DNA from: Anaeromassilibacillus stercoravium | Lineage (GTDB): Bacteria; Bacillota; Clostridia; Oscillospirales; Acutalibacteraceae | DNA: 24,047 nt | Reading direction: 5' to 3' | Assembly (NCBI GenBank): GCA_019118845.1 | Contig: DWYE01000142.1 | Location: forward strand, 1 to 24,047 | In this document: positions 13,892-22,632 of the stretch, piece by piece | Layout: each line of letters starts with the position of its first letter | Position numbering within the stretch: the stretch's first letter is position 1 | Translations under genes and position numbers: made by a program | Notes under the pieces: model-generated | What the model was told of the DNA's origin: nothing | The model's input: the letters and a program-made list of their open reading frames with translations, nothing else | Databases searched by the model: none

Positions 13892-14599
13892 ATGAAAAAG
13901 TGTGAACAGATTTATGAGGGAAAGGCAAAAAAGGTGTTTGCAACAGATGATCCGAATCTGTGCATTGTTGATTATAAGGATGACGCAACTGCGTTTAATG
14001 GCCAGAAAAAGGGCACGATTGTCGGCAAGGGCGTGGTAAACAACCGCATGTCCAACTTCATGTTCCAGCTGTTGGAAAAACACGGTGTTAAGACCCACTT
14101 TGTTGAGGAACTGAGCGACCGCGAGACCTTGGTGAAAAAGGTTTCGATCGTCCCGCTGGAAGTGATTATCCGCAACCTTTCCGCTGGTTCTTTTGCAAAG
14201 CGTTACGGCGTGGAGGAGGGCATCGAGTTTGCCCAGCCGACCATCGAGTTTTCCTATAAGAACGACGACCTCGGCGACCCGCTGATCAACGATTATCACG
14301 CTTTGGCGCTCGGCCTGGCCACCCAGGAAGAGATCGACACCATCAAGGCGATGGCGTTCAAGGTCAACGAGGTGATGAAGGAATACTTCAAGAAGCTCGA
14401 TGTTATTTTGGTCGACTTTAAGCTGGAATTCGGAAAGACGGCAGATGGCGAAATTGTCCTTGCTGATGAGATTTCCCCGGACACCTGCCGCTTCTGGGAT
14501 GTCCATACCCATGAGAAGCTGGATAAGGACCGCTTCCGCAGAGATTTGGGCGGCGTAGAAGAGGCGTATGCCGAGATGATGAAGCGCATCGGGCTTTAA
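13892..14599 (+). CDS. purC: Phosphoribosylaminoimidazole-succinocarboxamide synthase (SAICAR synthetase)
   Basis: Predicted ATP-dependent ligation of aspartate to CAIR, giving SAICAR in de novo purine synthesis; the product is the substrate of PurB. At 235 residues it matches the bacterial single-domain enzyme. Recognisable motifs are the N-terminal YEGKAKKV, the signature PLEVIIRNLSAGSFAKRYG (88-106) and the LVDFKLEFG and ADEISPDTCRFWD segments. The ATG at 13892 is chosen because AGGAGG (13877-13882) lies 9 nt before it; the reading frame stays open upstream to 13841, but that extension has no family similarity. It follows carB by 84 nt and precedes purF by 56 nt, so it is probably co-transcribed with the later pur genes. 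Confidence 0.97.
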   Translation: MKKCEQIYEGKAKKVFATDDPNLCIVDYKDDATAFNGQKKGTIVGKGVVNNRMSNFMFQLLEKHGVKTHFVEELSDRETLVKKVSIVPLEVIIRNLSAGSFAKRYGVEEGIEFAQPTIEFSYKNDDLGDPLINDYHALALGLATQEEIDTIKAMAFKVNEVMKEYFKKLDVILVDFKLEFGKTADGEIVLADEISPDTCRFWDVHTHEKLDKDRFRRDLGGVEEAYAEMMKRIGL

Positions 14600-14655
14600 G
14601 CGCTTGCCCGGCCGGTTCGTTTGACAATCCATAATTTGATTAGGACGGTGAGCTT

Positions 14656-16116
14656 TTGAACGGTTCTGTAATGGAGTTTGATTATTCGAAACCGCATGAG
14701 GAGTGCGGTGTATTCGGCGTCTATTCGATGGATGGCGCATTGAACCCTGCATATGCCACATACAACGGGCTCTTGGCCCTCCAGCACAGAGGGCAAGAGA
14801 GCTGCGGCATTGCCGTAAACGACCAGGGGGTCATTTCCTGTTATAAAGATATGGGATTGGTGACGGAGACCTTCAATGATAAAATTCTGCGGGAATTGAA
14901 GGGCCAGATCGCTGTCGGCCATGTGCGGTATTCCACCGCGGGCGCGAGCGTCCGGGAAAACTCCCAGCCGCTTGTCATGCGCTACATCAAAGGAACATTG
15001 GCGATTGCACACAATGGAAACTTGAGCAATGCCTATGAGCTCCGGCATGAACTGGAGCATCGCGGCTGCATTTTTCAAACCACGATTGATTCAGAAGTGA
15101 TTGCCTACCTCATCGCGCGGGAGCGCGTGAAGGCCCCCTCCATAGAGGAGGCGGTCTACCGTGCGATGCCGAAGGTTCAGGGGTCCTATTCCATGATTGT
15201 GATGAGCCCCCAAAAATTGATTGCCGTACGCGACCCGAACGGGTTCCGTCCGCTCTGCATTGGCCGCGTGGAGAACAGCTATGTGTTTGCTTCGGAGACC
15301 TGTGCGCTTGATGCGTGTGGGGCAGAGTTCGTGCGTGATGTGGAGCCCGGTGAAATTGTCGTGGCGGATAAAGACGGCCTCCGCTCGATGACGCTCCCCA
15401 ATAAAGCTGCAAAATCCCTTTGCGTGTTTGAATACATTTATTTTGCCCGTACGGACAGCGTGGTGGATGGCATCAGCGTCTACGAGGCACGCAAAGAGGC
15501 CGGGCGCCTGTTGGCTCGCCAGCATCCCGTGGATGCCGATATGGTGATCGGTGTGCCTGAGTCCGGGATCGACGCGGCGATTGGATATAGCGAGGAGTCC
15601 GGCATCCCCTACCAGAAGGGCATTGTCAAAAACAGCTATATCGGGCGTACCTTCATCAAGCCGGATCAGGCTTCGCGGGAACGCAGCGTGCGCATCAAAC
15701 TGAACGCCCTGGGCACGGCAGTCAAAGGGAAACGCGTCGTAATGCTGGACGACTCCATTGTGCGTGGTACGACATGCGCGCGGATTGTGTCCATGCTCAA
15801 GGACGCCGGTGCGAAGGAAGTCCATCTGCGCATCAGCTCCCCACCGTTCCTTTGGCCTTGCTATTACGGGACGGACATCCCCTCCAAAGACGAGCTGATC
15901 GCCTGTAAGCATACGATTGAGGAGATTGGCAAGATGAGCTTTGCAGACTCCATTGAGTTCCTAGCGTTGGAAAATCTGCCGAAGATGTTGGGGATAGAGA
16001 GCGATTGTGGGCATTACTGTGATGCCTGTTTCTCTGGGCGTTATCCGGCCGCTGTCCCAAGCCATTCCATGGCTTCGAAAGAAAATAAATATTGTGTGCC
16101 GATCAGAAGAGATTGA
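14656..16116 (+). CDS. purF: Amidophosphoribosyltransferase (glutamine PRPP amidotransferase)
   Basis: Predicted first committed step of purine synthesis: PRPP plus glutamine to phosphoribosylamine. The 486-residue product is of the B. subtilis type, with a propeptide and an iron-sulfur cluster. Residues 1-16 would be cleaved to expose the Ntn nucleophile Cys17 (ECGVFG). The glutaminase domain contains LQHRGQESCGIA and the HNGNLSN motif. The PRPP-binding loop is VVMLDDSIVRGTT (361-373). Likely [4Fe-4S] ligands are Cys256, Cys402, Cys455 and Cys458, at the places used in the Bacillus enzyme; this suggests oxygen sensitivity. The start is probably TTG 14656 with a weak GGACGGTGAG site. The in-frame ATG at 14671 would give an 11-residue propeptide, as in B. 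subtilis, but has no ribosome site. The purB ribosome site begins right after its stop. Confidence 0.96.
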   Translation: MNGSVMEFDYSKPHEECGVFGVYSMDGALNPAYATYNGLLALQHRGQESCGIAVNDQGVISCYKDMGLVTETFNDKILRELKGQIAVGHVRYSTAGASVRENSQPLVMRYIKGTLAIAHNGNLSNAYELRHELEHRGCIFQTTIDSEVIAYLIARERVKAPSIEEAVYRAMPKVQGSYSMIVMSPQKLIAVRDPNGFRPLCIGRVENSYVFASETCALDACGAEFVRDVEPGEIVVADKDGLRSMTLPNKAAKSLCVFEYIYFARTDSVVDGISVYEARKEAGRLLARQHPVDADMVIGVPESGIDAAIGYSEESGIPYQKGIVKNSYIGRTFIKPDQASRERSVRIKLNALGTAVKGKRVVMLDDSIVRGTTCARIVSMLKDAGAKEVHLRISSPPFLWPCYYGTDIPSKDELIACKHTIEEIGKMSFADSIEFLALENLPKMLGIESDCGHYCDACFSGRYPAAVPSHSMASKENKYCVPIRRD

Positions 16117-16130
16117 TGGAGGTTGTCAAT

Positions 16131-17561
16131 TTGAAGAATACGTATGAGTCGCCGCTGTCCGCGCGGTATGCGGATGCTGAGATGAAGTTCCTGTTTTCCC
16201 CCGATAAAAAGTTCCGCACGTGGCGGAAACTCTGGATTGCTTTGGCGGAAACGGAAAAAGAGCTGGGGCTTCCCATCACCCAGGAACAGATCGACGAACT
16301 GAAGGCCCACGCGGAGGACATCAACTATGAGGTAGCGGAAGCGCGTGAAAAAGTGGTGCGCCACGATGTGATGTCCCATGTCTATGCATATGGCGAGCAG
16401 TGCCCGAAGGCGCGCGCGATCATCCATTTGGGCGCAACCTCCTGCTATGTGGGGGACAATACGGATGTCATCATTATGACCGAGGCGTTGGAATTGGTCC
16501 GCCAGAAATTGGTGGGCGTGATCCGTGTGCTTTCGGATTTTGCGATGCAGTATAAGGATCTGCCCACCCTGGCGTTCACCCATTTCCAGCCCGCCCAGCC
16601 GACCACCGTGGGAAAACGTGCTACGCTCTGGATCCAGGATCTGCTGATGGATCTGGAGGATGTGGAATACCAGCTGAGCAAGGCGAAGCTGTTGGGCTCG
16701 AAAGGGACCACCGGCACGCAGGCCAGTTTCTTGGAGCTGTTCGACGGCGACTATGAAAAGGTAAAGCAGCTGGATCAGAAGATCGCGGAGAAGATGGGCT
16801 ATCGCGCATGTTTTGCCGTCTCCGGGCAGACGTATTCCCGTAAGCTGGACAGCCAGATCTTGTCCATCCTGAGCGGAATTGCACAGAGCGCGGCAAAATT
16901 CTCCAACGATATCCGCCTGTTGCAGCATTTGAAAGAGGTGGAAGAGCCGTTTGAAAAGAACCAGATCGGTTCTTCTGCCATGGCGTATAAGCGCAACCCG
17001 ATGCGTTCCGAGCGCATCGCTTCCCTGGCGCGTTATGTGATTACGGACAGCCTGAACCCGGCCATCACGGAAGCGACCCAGTGGTTTGAGCGTACGCTGG
17101 ATGATTCCGCAAACAAGCGCCTCAGTATTCCGGAGGGATTCCTGGCAGTGGACGGCATCTTGAATTTGTACAACAATGTGGCGGACGGCCTGGTTGTATA
17201 TCCGAAGGTGATCGAGCAGCATTTGCGCCGGGAATTGCCCTTTATGGCGACGGAGAACATCATGATGGACGCCGTCAAGCGCGGCGCCGACCGCCAGCAG
17301 CTGCATGAGCACATCCGTGTGCACTCCATGGCCGCTTCCAAGGTTGTGAAAGAAGAGGGCGGGGAGAACGACTTGCTTGCGCGCATCGCCGGGGACCCGA
17401 TCTTTGGCGTTACGCTCGACGAACTGCATACGATTGTCAGCCCGGAGAAATATGTGGGCTGTGCGCCGATGCAGACGGAGGAGTTTATTCAGAATACAGT
17501 CCGTCCTATTTTGGACAAATATGCGTTTGTGCCAACGGAAAAGGCAGAGATTAACGTATAA
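16131..17561 (+). CDS. purB: Adenylosuccinate lyase, eukaryote-like type
   Basis: Predicted to cleave SAICAR to AICAR and adenylosuccinate to AMP, each releasing fumarate. The 476-residue product is longer than the B. subtilis enzyme (about 430) and closely recalls human ADSL as I remember it, for example HLGATSCYVGDNTD (99-112), FTHFQPAQPTTVGKR (149-163, His151), KGTTGTQASF (191-200) and QWFERTLDDSAN (317-328). The fumarase/lyase signature GSSAMAYKRNP (280-290) holds the mobile catalytic serine loop. The start is TTG 16131 with GGAGG (16118-16122) 8 nt upstream; earlier in-frame starts (ATG 16116 and upstream) overlap purF and precede the ribosome site. The gap to purF is 14 nt, so both are surely on one transcript. 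Confidence 0.96.
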   Translation: MKNTYESPLSARYADAEMKFLFSPDKKFRTWRKLWIALAETEKELGLPITQEQIDELKAHAEDINYEVAEAREKVVRHDVMSHVYAYGEQCPKARAIIHLGATSCYVGDNTDVIIMTEALELVRQKLVGVIRVLSDFAMQYKDLPTLAFTHFQPAQPTTVGKRATLWIQDLLMDLEDVEYQLSKAKLLGSKGTTGTQASFLELFDGDYEKVKQLDQKIAEKMGYRACFAVSGQTYSRKLDSQILSILSGIAQSAAKFSNDIRLLQHLKEVEEPFEKNQIGSSAMAYKRNPMRSERIASLARYVITDSLNPAITEATQWFERTLDDSANKRLSIPEGFLAVDGILNLYNNVADGLVVYPKVIEQHLRRELPFMATENIMMDAVKRGADRQQLHEHIRVHSMAASKVVKEEGGENDLLARIAGDPIFGVTLDELHTIVSPEKYVGCAPMQTEEFIQNTVRPILDKYAFVPTEKAEINV

Positions 17562-17583
17562 ACCACCGATGTGCGGAGTTTGG

Positions 17584-17621
17584 CCGCCGCCCCCTTGCGG
17601 GAATTTCCCGGGAGGCGGCGG
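17584..17621 (+). terminator. GC-rich hairpin between purB and purA
   Basis: CCGCCGCC (17584-17591) pairs perfectly with GGCGGCGG (17614-17621). A second hairpin sits inside (CGGGAA/TTTCCCG). ACTTGGTTTTG follows, so it may terminate part of the transcription before purA. Its position between co-directional purine genes suggests partial read-through. Confidence 0.55.
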
Positions 17622-17671
17622 ACTTGGTTTTGCACGGATGTTTTTAGATTGAAAAGGCAGGTGTATTATTT

Positions 17672-18949
17672 ATGGTAACAGCAATTGTGGGCGCCAATTG
17701 GGGCGACGAAGGTAAGGGGAAAATTACCGATGTAAAGGCAGCGGAATCCGATATTGTGGTTCGTTTTCAGGGCGGCAGCAATGCGGGCCATACCATCATC
17801 AACAACTATGGGAAATTTGCGCTGCACCAGCTCCCGTCCGGCGTGTTTTATGATCACATCACAAACATCATCGGCAACGGCGTGGCATTGAGTGTGGAGA
17901 ATTTCATCAAAGAACTCCAGTCCTTGGAGGAACGCGGTGTTCCGAAGCCGAAGATTTTGGTTTCCGACCGGGCCCAGGTGGTCATGCCGTACCATGTGGA
18001 ACTCGATTCCATGGAGGAAGCGCGTCTTTCGTCGAAGTCCTTTGGTTCCACGAAATCCGGCATCGCGCCGTTCTATTCCGATAAGTTTGCAAAAATCGGT
18101 TTTCAGGTCAGTGAGCTCTATGATGATAAAGCCAGTATCATGGAGAAAATCGCGCATGTTCTCGATCTGAAAAACGTATTATATAGGGATTTGTACCATC
18201 AGCCCGAGTTAAAGGCAGAGGACCTGTATGAGAAACTGATGGAGTATAAAGAGATGCTGGCGCCCTATGTGGCGGACACCTTCACGCTTCTGCACCAGGC
18301 GGTCAAGGATGGGAAGCACATCTTGCTGGAAGGACAGCTTGGCGCATTGAAGGACCCGGACTTCGGTATTTATCCGATGGTGACCTCCAGTTCCACGCTG
18401 GCCGGCTATGGGGCCGTAGGCGCGGGCGTGCCTCCTTATTCCATCCAGGAAGTCATCACCGTGGTAAAAGCGTATTCCAGCGCCGTGGGCGCAGGCGAAT
18501 TTGTCAGCGAGATCTTTGGCGAAGAGGCCGATGAGCTGCGCCGCAGAGGAGGAGACGGCGGCGAATACGGCGCGACGACTGGCCGCCCGCGCCGGATGGG
18601 ATGGCTCGATCTGGTTGCGACCCGCTACGGTTGCCAGGCGCAGGGAGCCACCTGCATTGCGTTTACCGTGCTGGATGCATTGGGATATTTGGATGAGATC
18701 CCCGTGTGCGTGGCCTATGAATTGGACGGCAAGCGGATCGACACCTTCCCGCCGACGGCGCAGCTGAAGCGCTGCAAGCCGATCCTGGAGACGCTGCCCG
18801 GTTGGAAATGCGATATCCGCGGCATCAAGAAGTATGAAGAGCTCCCGGAGAATACCCGCAGATATATTGAGTTTGCGGAAAAAGCAATCGGTGTGCCGGT
18901 CAAGATCGTTTCCAATGGCCCGGCCCGTGAGGACATTATCTATCGGTAA
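17672..18949 (+). CDS. purA: Adenylosuccinate synthetase, divergent form
   Basis: Predicted GTP-dependent ligation of aspartate to IMP, giving adenylosuccinate, the step before PurB in AMP synthesis. The 425-residue product is family length. The P-loop and catalytic motif NWGDEGKGK (9-17) and NAGHT with His40 are intact, and TTGRPRRMGWLD (302-313) matches the IMP/aspartate region. Several motifs depart from the usual enzyme as I remember it. EGAQGTLLDIDHGTYP becomes EGQLGALKDPDFGIYP (220-235). The IMP loop GTTGRGIGPAY becomes GSTKSGIAPFY (125-135). The guanine-recognition TKLD becomes TVLD (332-335), losing the lysine. It is still most likely a PurA, because the catalytic residues and the purB context agree. 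Upstream is a GC-rich hairpin. The ribosome site is weak (GCAGGTG, 10 nt before ATG). Confidence 0.9.
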   Translation: MVTAIVGANWGDEGKGKITDVKAAESDIVVRFQGGSNAGHTIINNYGKFALHQLPSGVFYDHITNIIGNGVALSVENFIKELQSLEERGVPKPKILVSDRAQVVMPYHVELDSMEEARLSSKSFGSTKSGIAPFYSDKFAKIGFQVSELYDDKASIMEKIAHVLDLKNVLYRDLYHQPELKAEDLYEKLMEYKEMLAPYVADTFTLLHQAVKDGKHILLEGQLGALKDPDFGIYPMVTSSSTLAGYGAVGAGVPPYSIQEVITVVKAYSSAVGAGEFVSEIFGEEADELRRRGGDGGEYGATTGRPRRMGWLDLVATRYGCQAQGATCIAFTVLDALGYLDEIPVCVAYELDGKRIDTFPPTAQLKRCKPILETLPGWKCDIRGIKKYEELPENTRRYIEFAEKAIGVPVKIVSNGPAREDIIYR

Positions 18950-18993
18950 TTCCGCAGACGGCGGGGAGTTCCCGCGCATAAGGAGGTAACAGT

Positions 18994-20820
18994 ATGTGTG
19001 GAATTGTAGGATACATCGGCGGCGATCCTGCTGCACCGTTCCTTTTGCAGGGGTTGGAAAAGTTGGAGTACCGCGGTTACGACTCCGCTGGGGTTGCTGT
19101 TTATGACGGTACATCCCTTCGGGTCGTCAAGGCAAAAGGGCGCCTCCAGGTCCTCAAAGGCTTGATTCATGACGGCAAAGATGTCCCGGGTACCGTGGGA
19201 ATCGGCCATACCCGTTGGGCGACGCACGGCGCGCCTTCGGATATCAATTCCCATCCTCAGGTGAGCGATTCAGGGAAATTTGCAGTGGTACACAATGGGA
19301 TCATTGAAAATTATCTCGCATTAAAGCAACATTTAATCCGCCGCGGTGTCTCCTTTGTGTCAGAAACAGACACAGAGGTGGTGGCGCAGCTATTGGAGTA
19401 TTATTATAAGGGCGACATCATGGATGCGGTCATCAAAGTACTGCAAAAGGTAGAAGGCTCTTATGCGTTGGGAATCATTTGTGCGGATAAACCGGATCAA
19501 CTTGTGGCGGTGCGCAAAGACAGCCCGCTGATCATCGGCCTTGGGCAGGGGGAAAATTTTATCGCCTCAGACGTCCCGGCAATCCTGAGCAGAACGCGCG
19601 ACATTTACCGCTTGAATGACAACGAGATTGCGATCATCCAGCGCGAAGGGGTGCGCATCTATGACATGGATAAGGAGCTGATCCCCAAAGAACCAGTCCA
19701 TGTGGAGTGGGATGTCACCGCCGCTGAAAAGGGCGGCTATGAGCACTTTATGGCAAAGGAGATCATGGAACAGCCCAAAGCGGTGCGCGATACCATTTCG
19801 CCGCGCATCAAGGATGGGCGGATTGTTTTGGACAACATCACGCTGACAGCGGACCAGCTCAAGACGTTTCGAAAGATCTTTATTGTGGCCTGTGGTTCCG
19901 CCTACCATGTGGGAATGGTGGCGAAATATGTATTGGAGAAGATGACCCGGATTCCCGTGGAAGTGGATGTCGCATCCGAATTCCGTTACAGGGAGCCGAT
20001 CATCGACGAAAAGGTGCTGGTGCTGGTGATCAGCCAGTCCGGGGAAACCGCCGATACATTGGCTGCCATGCGTGAGGCAAAGCGCCTGGGCGCGCGAACT
20101 CTTTCGATCGTCAACGTGGTGGGGAGCTCCATCGCAAACGAGTCCGACGATGTGATCTATACATGGGCTGGCCCGGAAATCGCGGTAGCGACGACAAAGG
20201 CGTACAGTACACAGCTGGCTGTCGTATACTTGCTGGCCATTTACATGGCGGATCTGTTGGGGTGCCTTACCGCCGAAGAATATGCAGCCTATCTCACAGA
20301 GCTGCAGGCTCTGCCGGATAAAATTGAAAAGATCCTTCAAAATCGGGAAAACATCCAGTATTTGGCTTCCCAGCATTTCAATGCGAAGGATGTATTCTTT
20401 ATTGGGCGCAACCTTGATTATGCAATGTCCTTGGAGGGTTCCTTGAAACTCAAGGAAATCTCCTACATCCATTCGGACGCCTATGCTGCAGGGGAGCTCA
20501 AACATGGCACCATCTCCTTGGTGGAGGATGGGACCCTGGTGATTGCGTTGGCCACTCATCAGAATTTGTTTGACAAGATGATGAGCAATGTGAAGGAAGT
20601 CAAGGCGCGCGGTGCGGTTGTGCTGGGAATGACGACGGAGAACAACACGCAGATCGAACAGGTAACGGATCATGTGTTCTACATTCCGCAGACTTGTGAT
20701 GTGATGTTACCGTCGTTGACCGTCATCCCGTTGCAGCTATTTGCCTACTATGTGGCATCCATGAAGGGCTGCGACATCGATAAGCCGCGCAACCTGGCAA
20801 AGTCTGTAACAGTGGAATAG
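18994..20820 (+). CDS. glmS: Glutamine-fructose-6-phosphate aminotransferase (isomerising)
   Basis: Predicted to make glucosamine-6-phosphate from fructose-6-phosphate and glutamine, the entry to peptidoglycan amino sugars. The 608-residue product is full length. Cys2, exposed after Met removal, is the Ntn glutaminase nucleophile (MCGIVGYIG), followed by the GHTRWATHG and HNGIIENY motifs of the N-terminal domain (to about residue 215). Two SIS sugar-isomerase domains follow, with SQSGETADTLAA in the first and the C-terminal DKPRNLAKSVTVE carrying the ring-opening lysine. GGAGG lies 8 nt before the ATG. The gap to purA is only 44 nt and holds a small hairpin (GCGGG/CCCGC, 18961-18975). There is no room for a glmS ribozyme, so control differs from B. 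subtilis. Confidence 0.97.
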   Translation: MCGIVGYIGGDPAAPFLLQGLEKLEYRGYDSAGVAVYDGTSLRVVKAKGRLQVLKGLIHDGKDVPGTVGIGHTRWATHGAPSDINSHPQVSDSGKFAVVHNGIIENYLALKQHLIRRGVSFVSETDTEVVAQLLEYYYKGDIMDAVIKVLQKVEGSYALGIICADKPDQLVAVRKDSPLIIGLGQGENFIASDVPAILSRTRDIYRLNDNEIAIIQREGVRIYDMDKELIPKEPVHVEWDVTAAEKGGYEHFMAKEIMEQPKAVRDTISPRIKDGRIVLDNITLTADQLKTFRKIFIVACGSAYHVGMVAKYVLEKMTRIPVEVDVASEFRYREPIIDEKVLVLVISQSGETADTLAAMREAKRLGARTLSIVNVVGSSIANESDDVIYTWAGPEIAVATTKAYSTQLAVVYLLAIYMADLLGCLTAEEYAAYLTELQALPDKIEKILQNRENIQYLASQHFNAKDVFFIGRNLDYAMSLEGSLKLKEISYIHSDAYAAGELKHGTISLVEDGTLVIALATHQNLFDKMMSNVKEVKARGAVVLGMTTENNTQIEQVTDHVFYIPQTCDVMLPSLTVIPLQLFAYYVASMKGCDIDKPRNLAKSVTVE

Positions 20821-20850
20821 TTCTCAAAGACAAGGAAGGGAAAAGAAATC

Positions 20851-22389
20851 ATGCTGAAAAACGAAGCGGTTCTCATTTTGGACTTCGGCGGACAGTACAG
20901 CCAGCTAATCGCACGCCGGGTGCGCGATTGCAACGTGTACTGTGAAATCAAATCCTATAAAACCCCGGCGGAGCAGATTGCCGGGGCGGGATATAAGGGG
21001 ATTATCTTTTCCGGAGGGCCCAATTCCGTCTATGCAGAGGATGCTCCGGTTTGCGATAAAAAGGTGTTCGACCTGGGAATTCCTGTTCTGGGGATTTGTT
21101 ATGGAGCGCAGCTGATGGCATACCTGTTGGGAGGAAAGGTCAGCAGCTCTGAGGTGCGCGAATATGGGAAGACGCCAGTACGGGCACAGGCCAATGCAGC
21201 GTTGTTTCAAAAGGTACCGGAAGAGTCCGTCTGCTGGATGAGCCATACAGATTATATTGCAGAACCGCCAGCAGGATTTACCATCACCGCGGTGAGCGAT
21301 GCCTGCCCGGTTGCGGCAATGGCAAACGAGGCCCGGCGTCTTTATGCGTTCCAGTTCCATCCGGAGGTTGAGCATACTGTATATGGAACGGATATGTTAA
21401 AAAATTTCTTGTTCCAGGTGTGCGGCTGTTCCGGTAGTTGGAAGATGGATTCCTTTGCCGAGGAGACCATCCGTCAGATCCGCGAAAAAGTAGGGGATAA
21501 GCGCGTCTTGTGCGCGTTGTCCGGAGGTGTGGATTCTTCGGTTGCAGCTGTTTTGGTGCACAAAGCGATTGGAAAAAATCTGACTTGCATCTTTGTGGAC
21601 CATGGTATGCTGCGCAAGAACGAAGGAGACGAAGTGGAGCGCGTATTCCGCCAGCAGTTTGATATGAATCTGATCCGCATCAATGTGCAGGACCGCTTTT
21701 TAAGCAAATTGGCTGGAGTGACAGAACCGGAACAGAAACGGAAGATCATTGGGGAAGAATTTATCCGTGTGTTTGAGGAAGAGTCCCGTAAGCTGGGAAA
21801 GATTGAGTTCCTCTGCCAAGGGACGATTTACCCCGATGTGGTGGAGAGCGGCACCGGAGAAGCAGCGACCATTAAAAGCCATCACAATGTGGGAGGCCTC
21901 CCAGAAGACGTAGGATTTGAAGGGATTATAGAGCCTTTGCGCGACCTCTTTAAGGATGAAGTACGCAGGGTGGGCATCGAGTTGGGCATCCCCGCAAATT
22001 TGGTTTGGCGGCAGCCGTTCCCTGGCCCGGGCCTTGGAATCCGCATTATGGGCGAAGTGACGCCTGAAAAATTGGAGATTTTAAAGGATGCGGACGCTAT
22101 CTTCCGCGAGGAAGTCGCAAAGGCGGGCCTTGACCGCAATATTAACCAGTATTTTGCGGTGCTGACCGGTATGAAGAGTGTTGGCGTTATGGGGGACGGC
22201 CGTACGTACGACAATACCATTGCTTTGCGCGCTGTCACAACGACCGACTTTATGACCGCCGATTGGGCGCGTATTCCCTATGAAGTATTGGAAACCGTCA
22301 GCACACGAATTGTCAATGAGGTCGAAAATGTGAACCGGGTAGTTTATGATATAACGAGTAAACCGCCTGCCACCATTGAATACGAATAA
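20851..22389 (+). CDS. guaA: GMP synthase (glutamine-hydrolysing)
   Basis: Predicted amination of XMP to GMP with ATP, using ammonia from glutamine. The 512-residue product is a normal GuaA. The class I glutaminase domain (1 to about 195) has DFGGQYSQLIARR, the nucleophile Cys83 in GICYGAQ, and His170/Glu172 in FHPEV. The ATP-pyrophosphatase domain begins with the PP-loop SGGVDSS (224-230) and contains FVDHG (Asp250) and KSHHNVGGLPED. The C-terminal dimerisation/XMP domain has FPGPGLG, KSVGVMGDGRTYD (442-454) and ends PPATIEYE. AAGGAAGGG lies about 10 nt before the ATG. It follows glmS by 30 nt and is closed by a strong terminator. Unlike carB and gdhA, it uses TTA, CTA or TCA codons in several places. 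A paralogue with a broken glutaminase domain follows. Confidence 0.98.
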   Translation: MLKNEAVLILDFGGQYSQLIARRVRDCNVYCEIKSYKTPAEQIAGAGYKGIIFSGGPNSVYAEDAPVCDKKVFDLGIPVLGICYGAQLMAYLLGGKVSSSEVREYGKTPVRAQANAALFQKVPEESVCWMSHTDYIAEPPAGFTITAVSDACPVAAMANEARRLYAFQFHPEVEHTVYGTDMLKNFLFQVCGCSGSWKMDSFAEETIRQIREKVGDKRVLCALSGGVDSSVAAVLVHKAIGKNLTCIFVDHGMLRKNEGDEVERVFRQQFDMNLIRINVQDRFLSKLAGVTEPEQKRKIIGEEFIRVFEEESRKLGKIEFLCQGTIYPDVVESGTGEAATIKSHHNVGGLPEDVGFEGIIEPLRDLFKDEVRRVGIELGIPANLVWRQPFPGPGLGIRIMGEVTPEKLEILKDADAIFREEVAKAGLDRNINQYFAVLTGMKSVGVMGDGRTYDNTIALRAVTTTDFMTADWARIPYEVLETVSTRIVNEVENVNRVVYDITSKPPATIEYE

Positions 22390-22412
22390 GGTGTAATCGA
22401 TTCTGCTTTTAC

Positions 22413-22481
22413 AAAGAACCTCATCATACTATCAAGAGAAAGTATACCGTTTTCTTGATAGTGCGGTGAGGTTCTTTTTTT
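22413..22481 (+). terminator. Strong terminator closing the nucleotide operon
   Basis: A long stem: AAAGAACCTCA (22413-22423) pairs with the TGAGGTTCTTT region (22467-22477), and inside it ACTATCAAG (22428-22436) pairs with CTTGATAGT (22454-22462). A run of seven T residues ends the structure (22475-22481). It should insulate guaA from the following gene. Confidence 0.92.
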
Positions 22482-22574
22482 GAAAAGGTAAAGGAAATTT
22501 TTCAAGGCGTGTTTGTATCACTGTACCGAAAGTCGCAAAATCTGACAAATGTCCAGAAAAAGTGTCCAATCCGG

Positions 22575-22604
22575 TTGACGCGCTCCTTTTAAATATGATA
22601 CGAT
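22575..22604 (+). promoter_or_regulatory. Promoter of the second GMP synthase gene
   Basis: TTGACG (22575-22580) and TACGAT (22599-22604) are 18 nt apart, with the predicted start near 22611 and a leader of only about 22 nt. With the strong terminator upstream, it shows the second guaA is its own transcription unit. Confidence 0.65.
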
Positions 22605-22632
22605 GAAATTACTATAAGAAGGAGGGCTTGTG

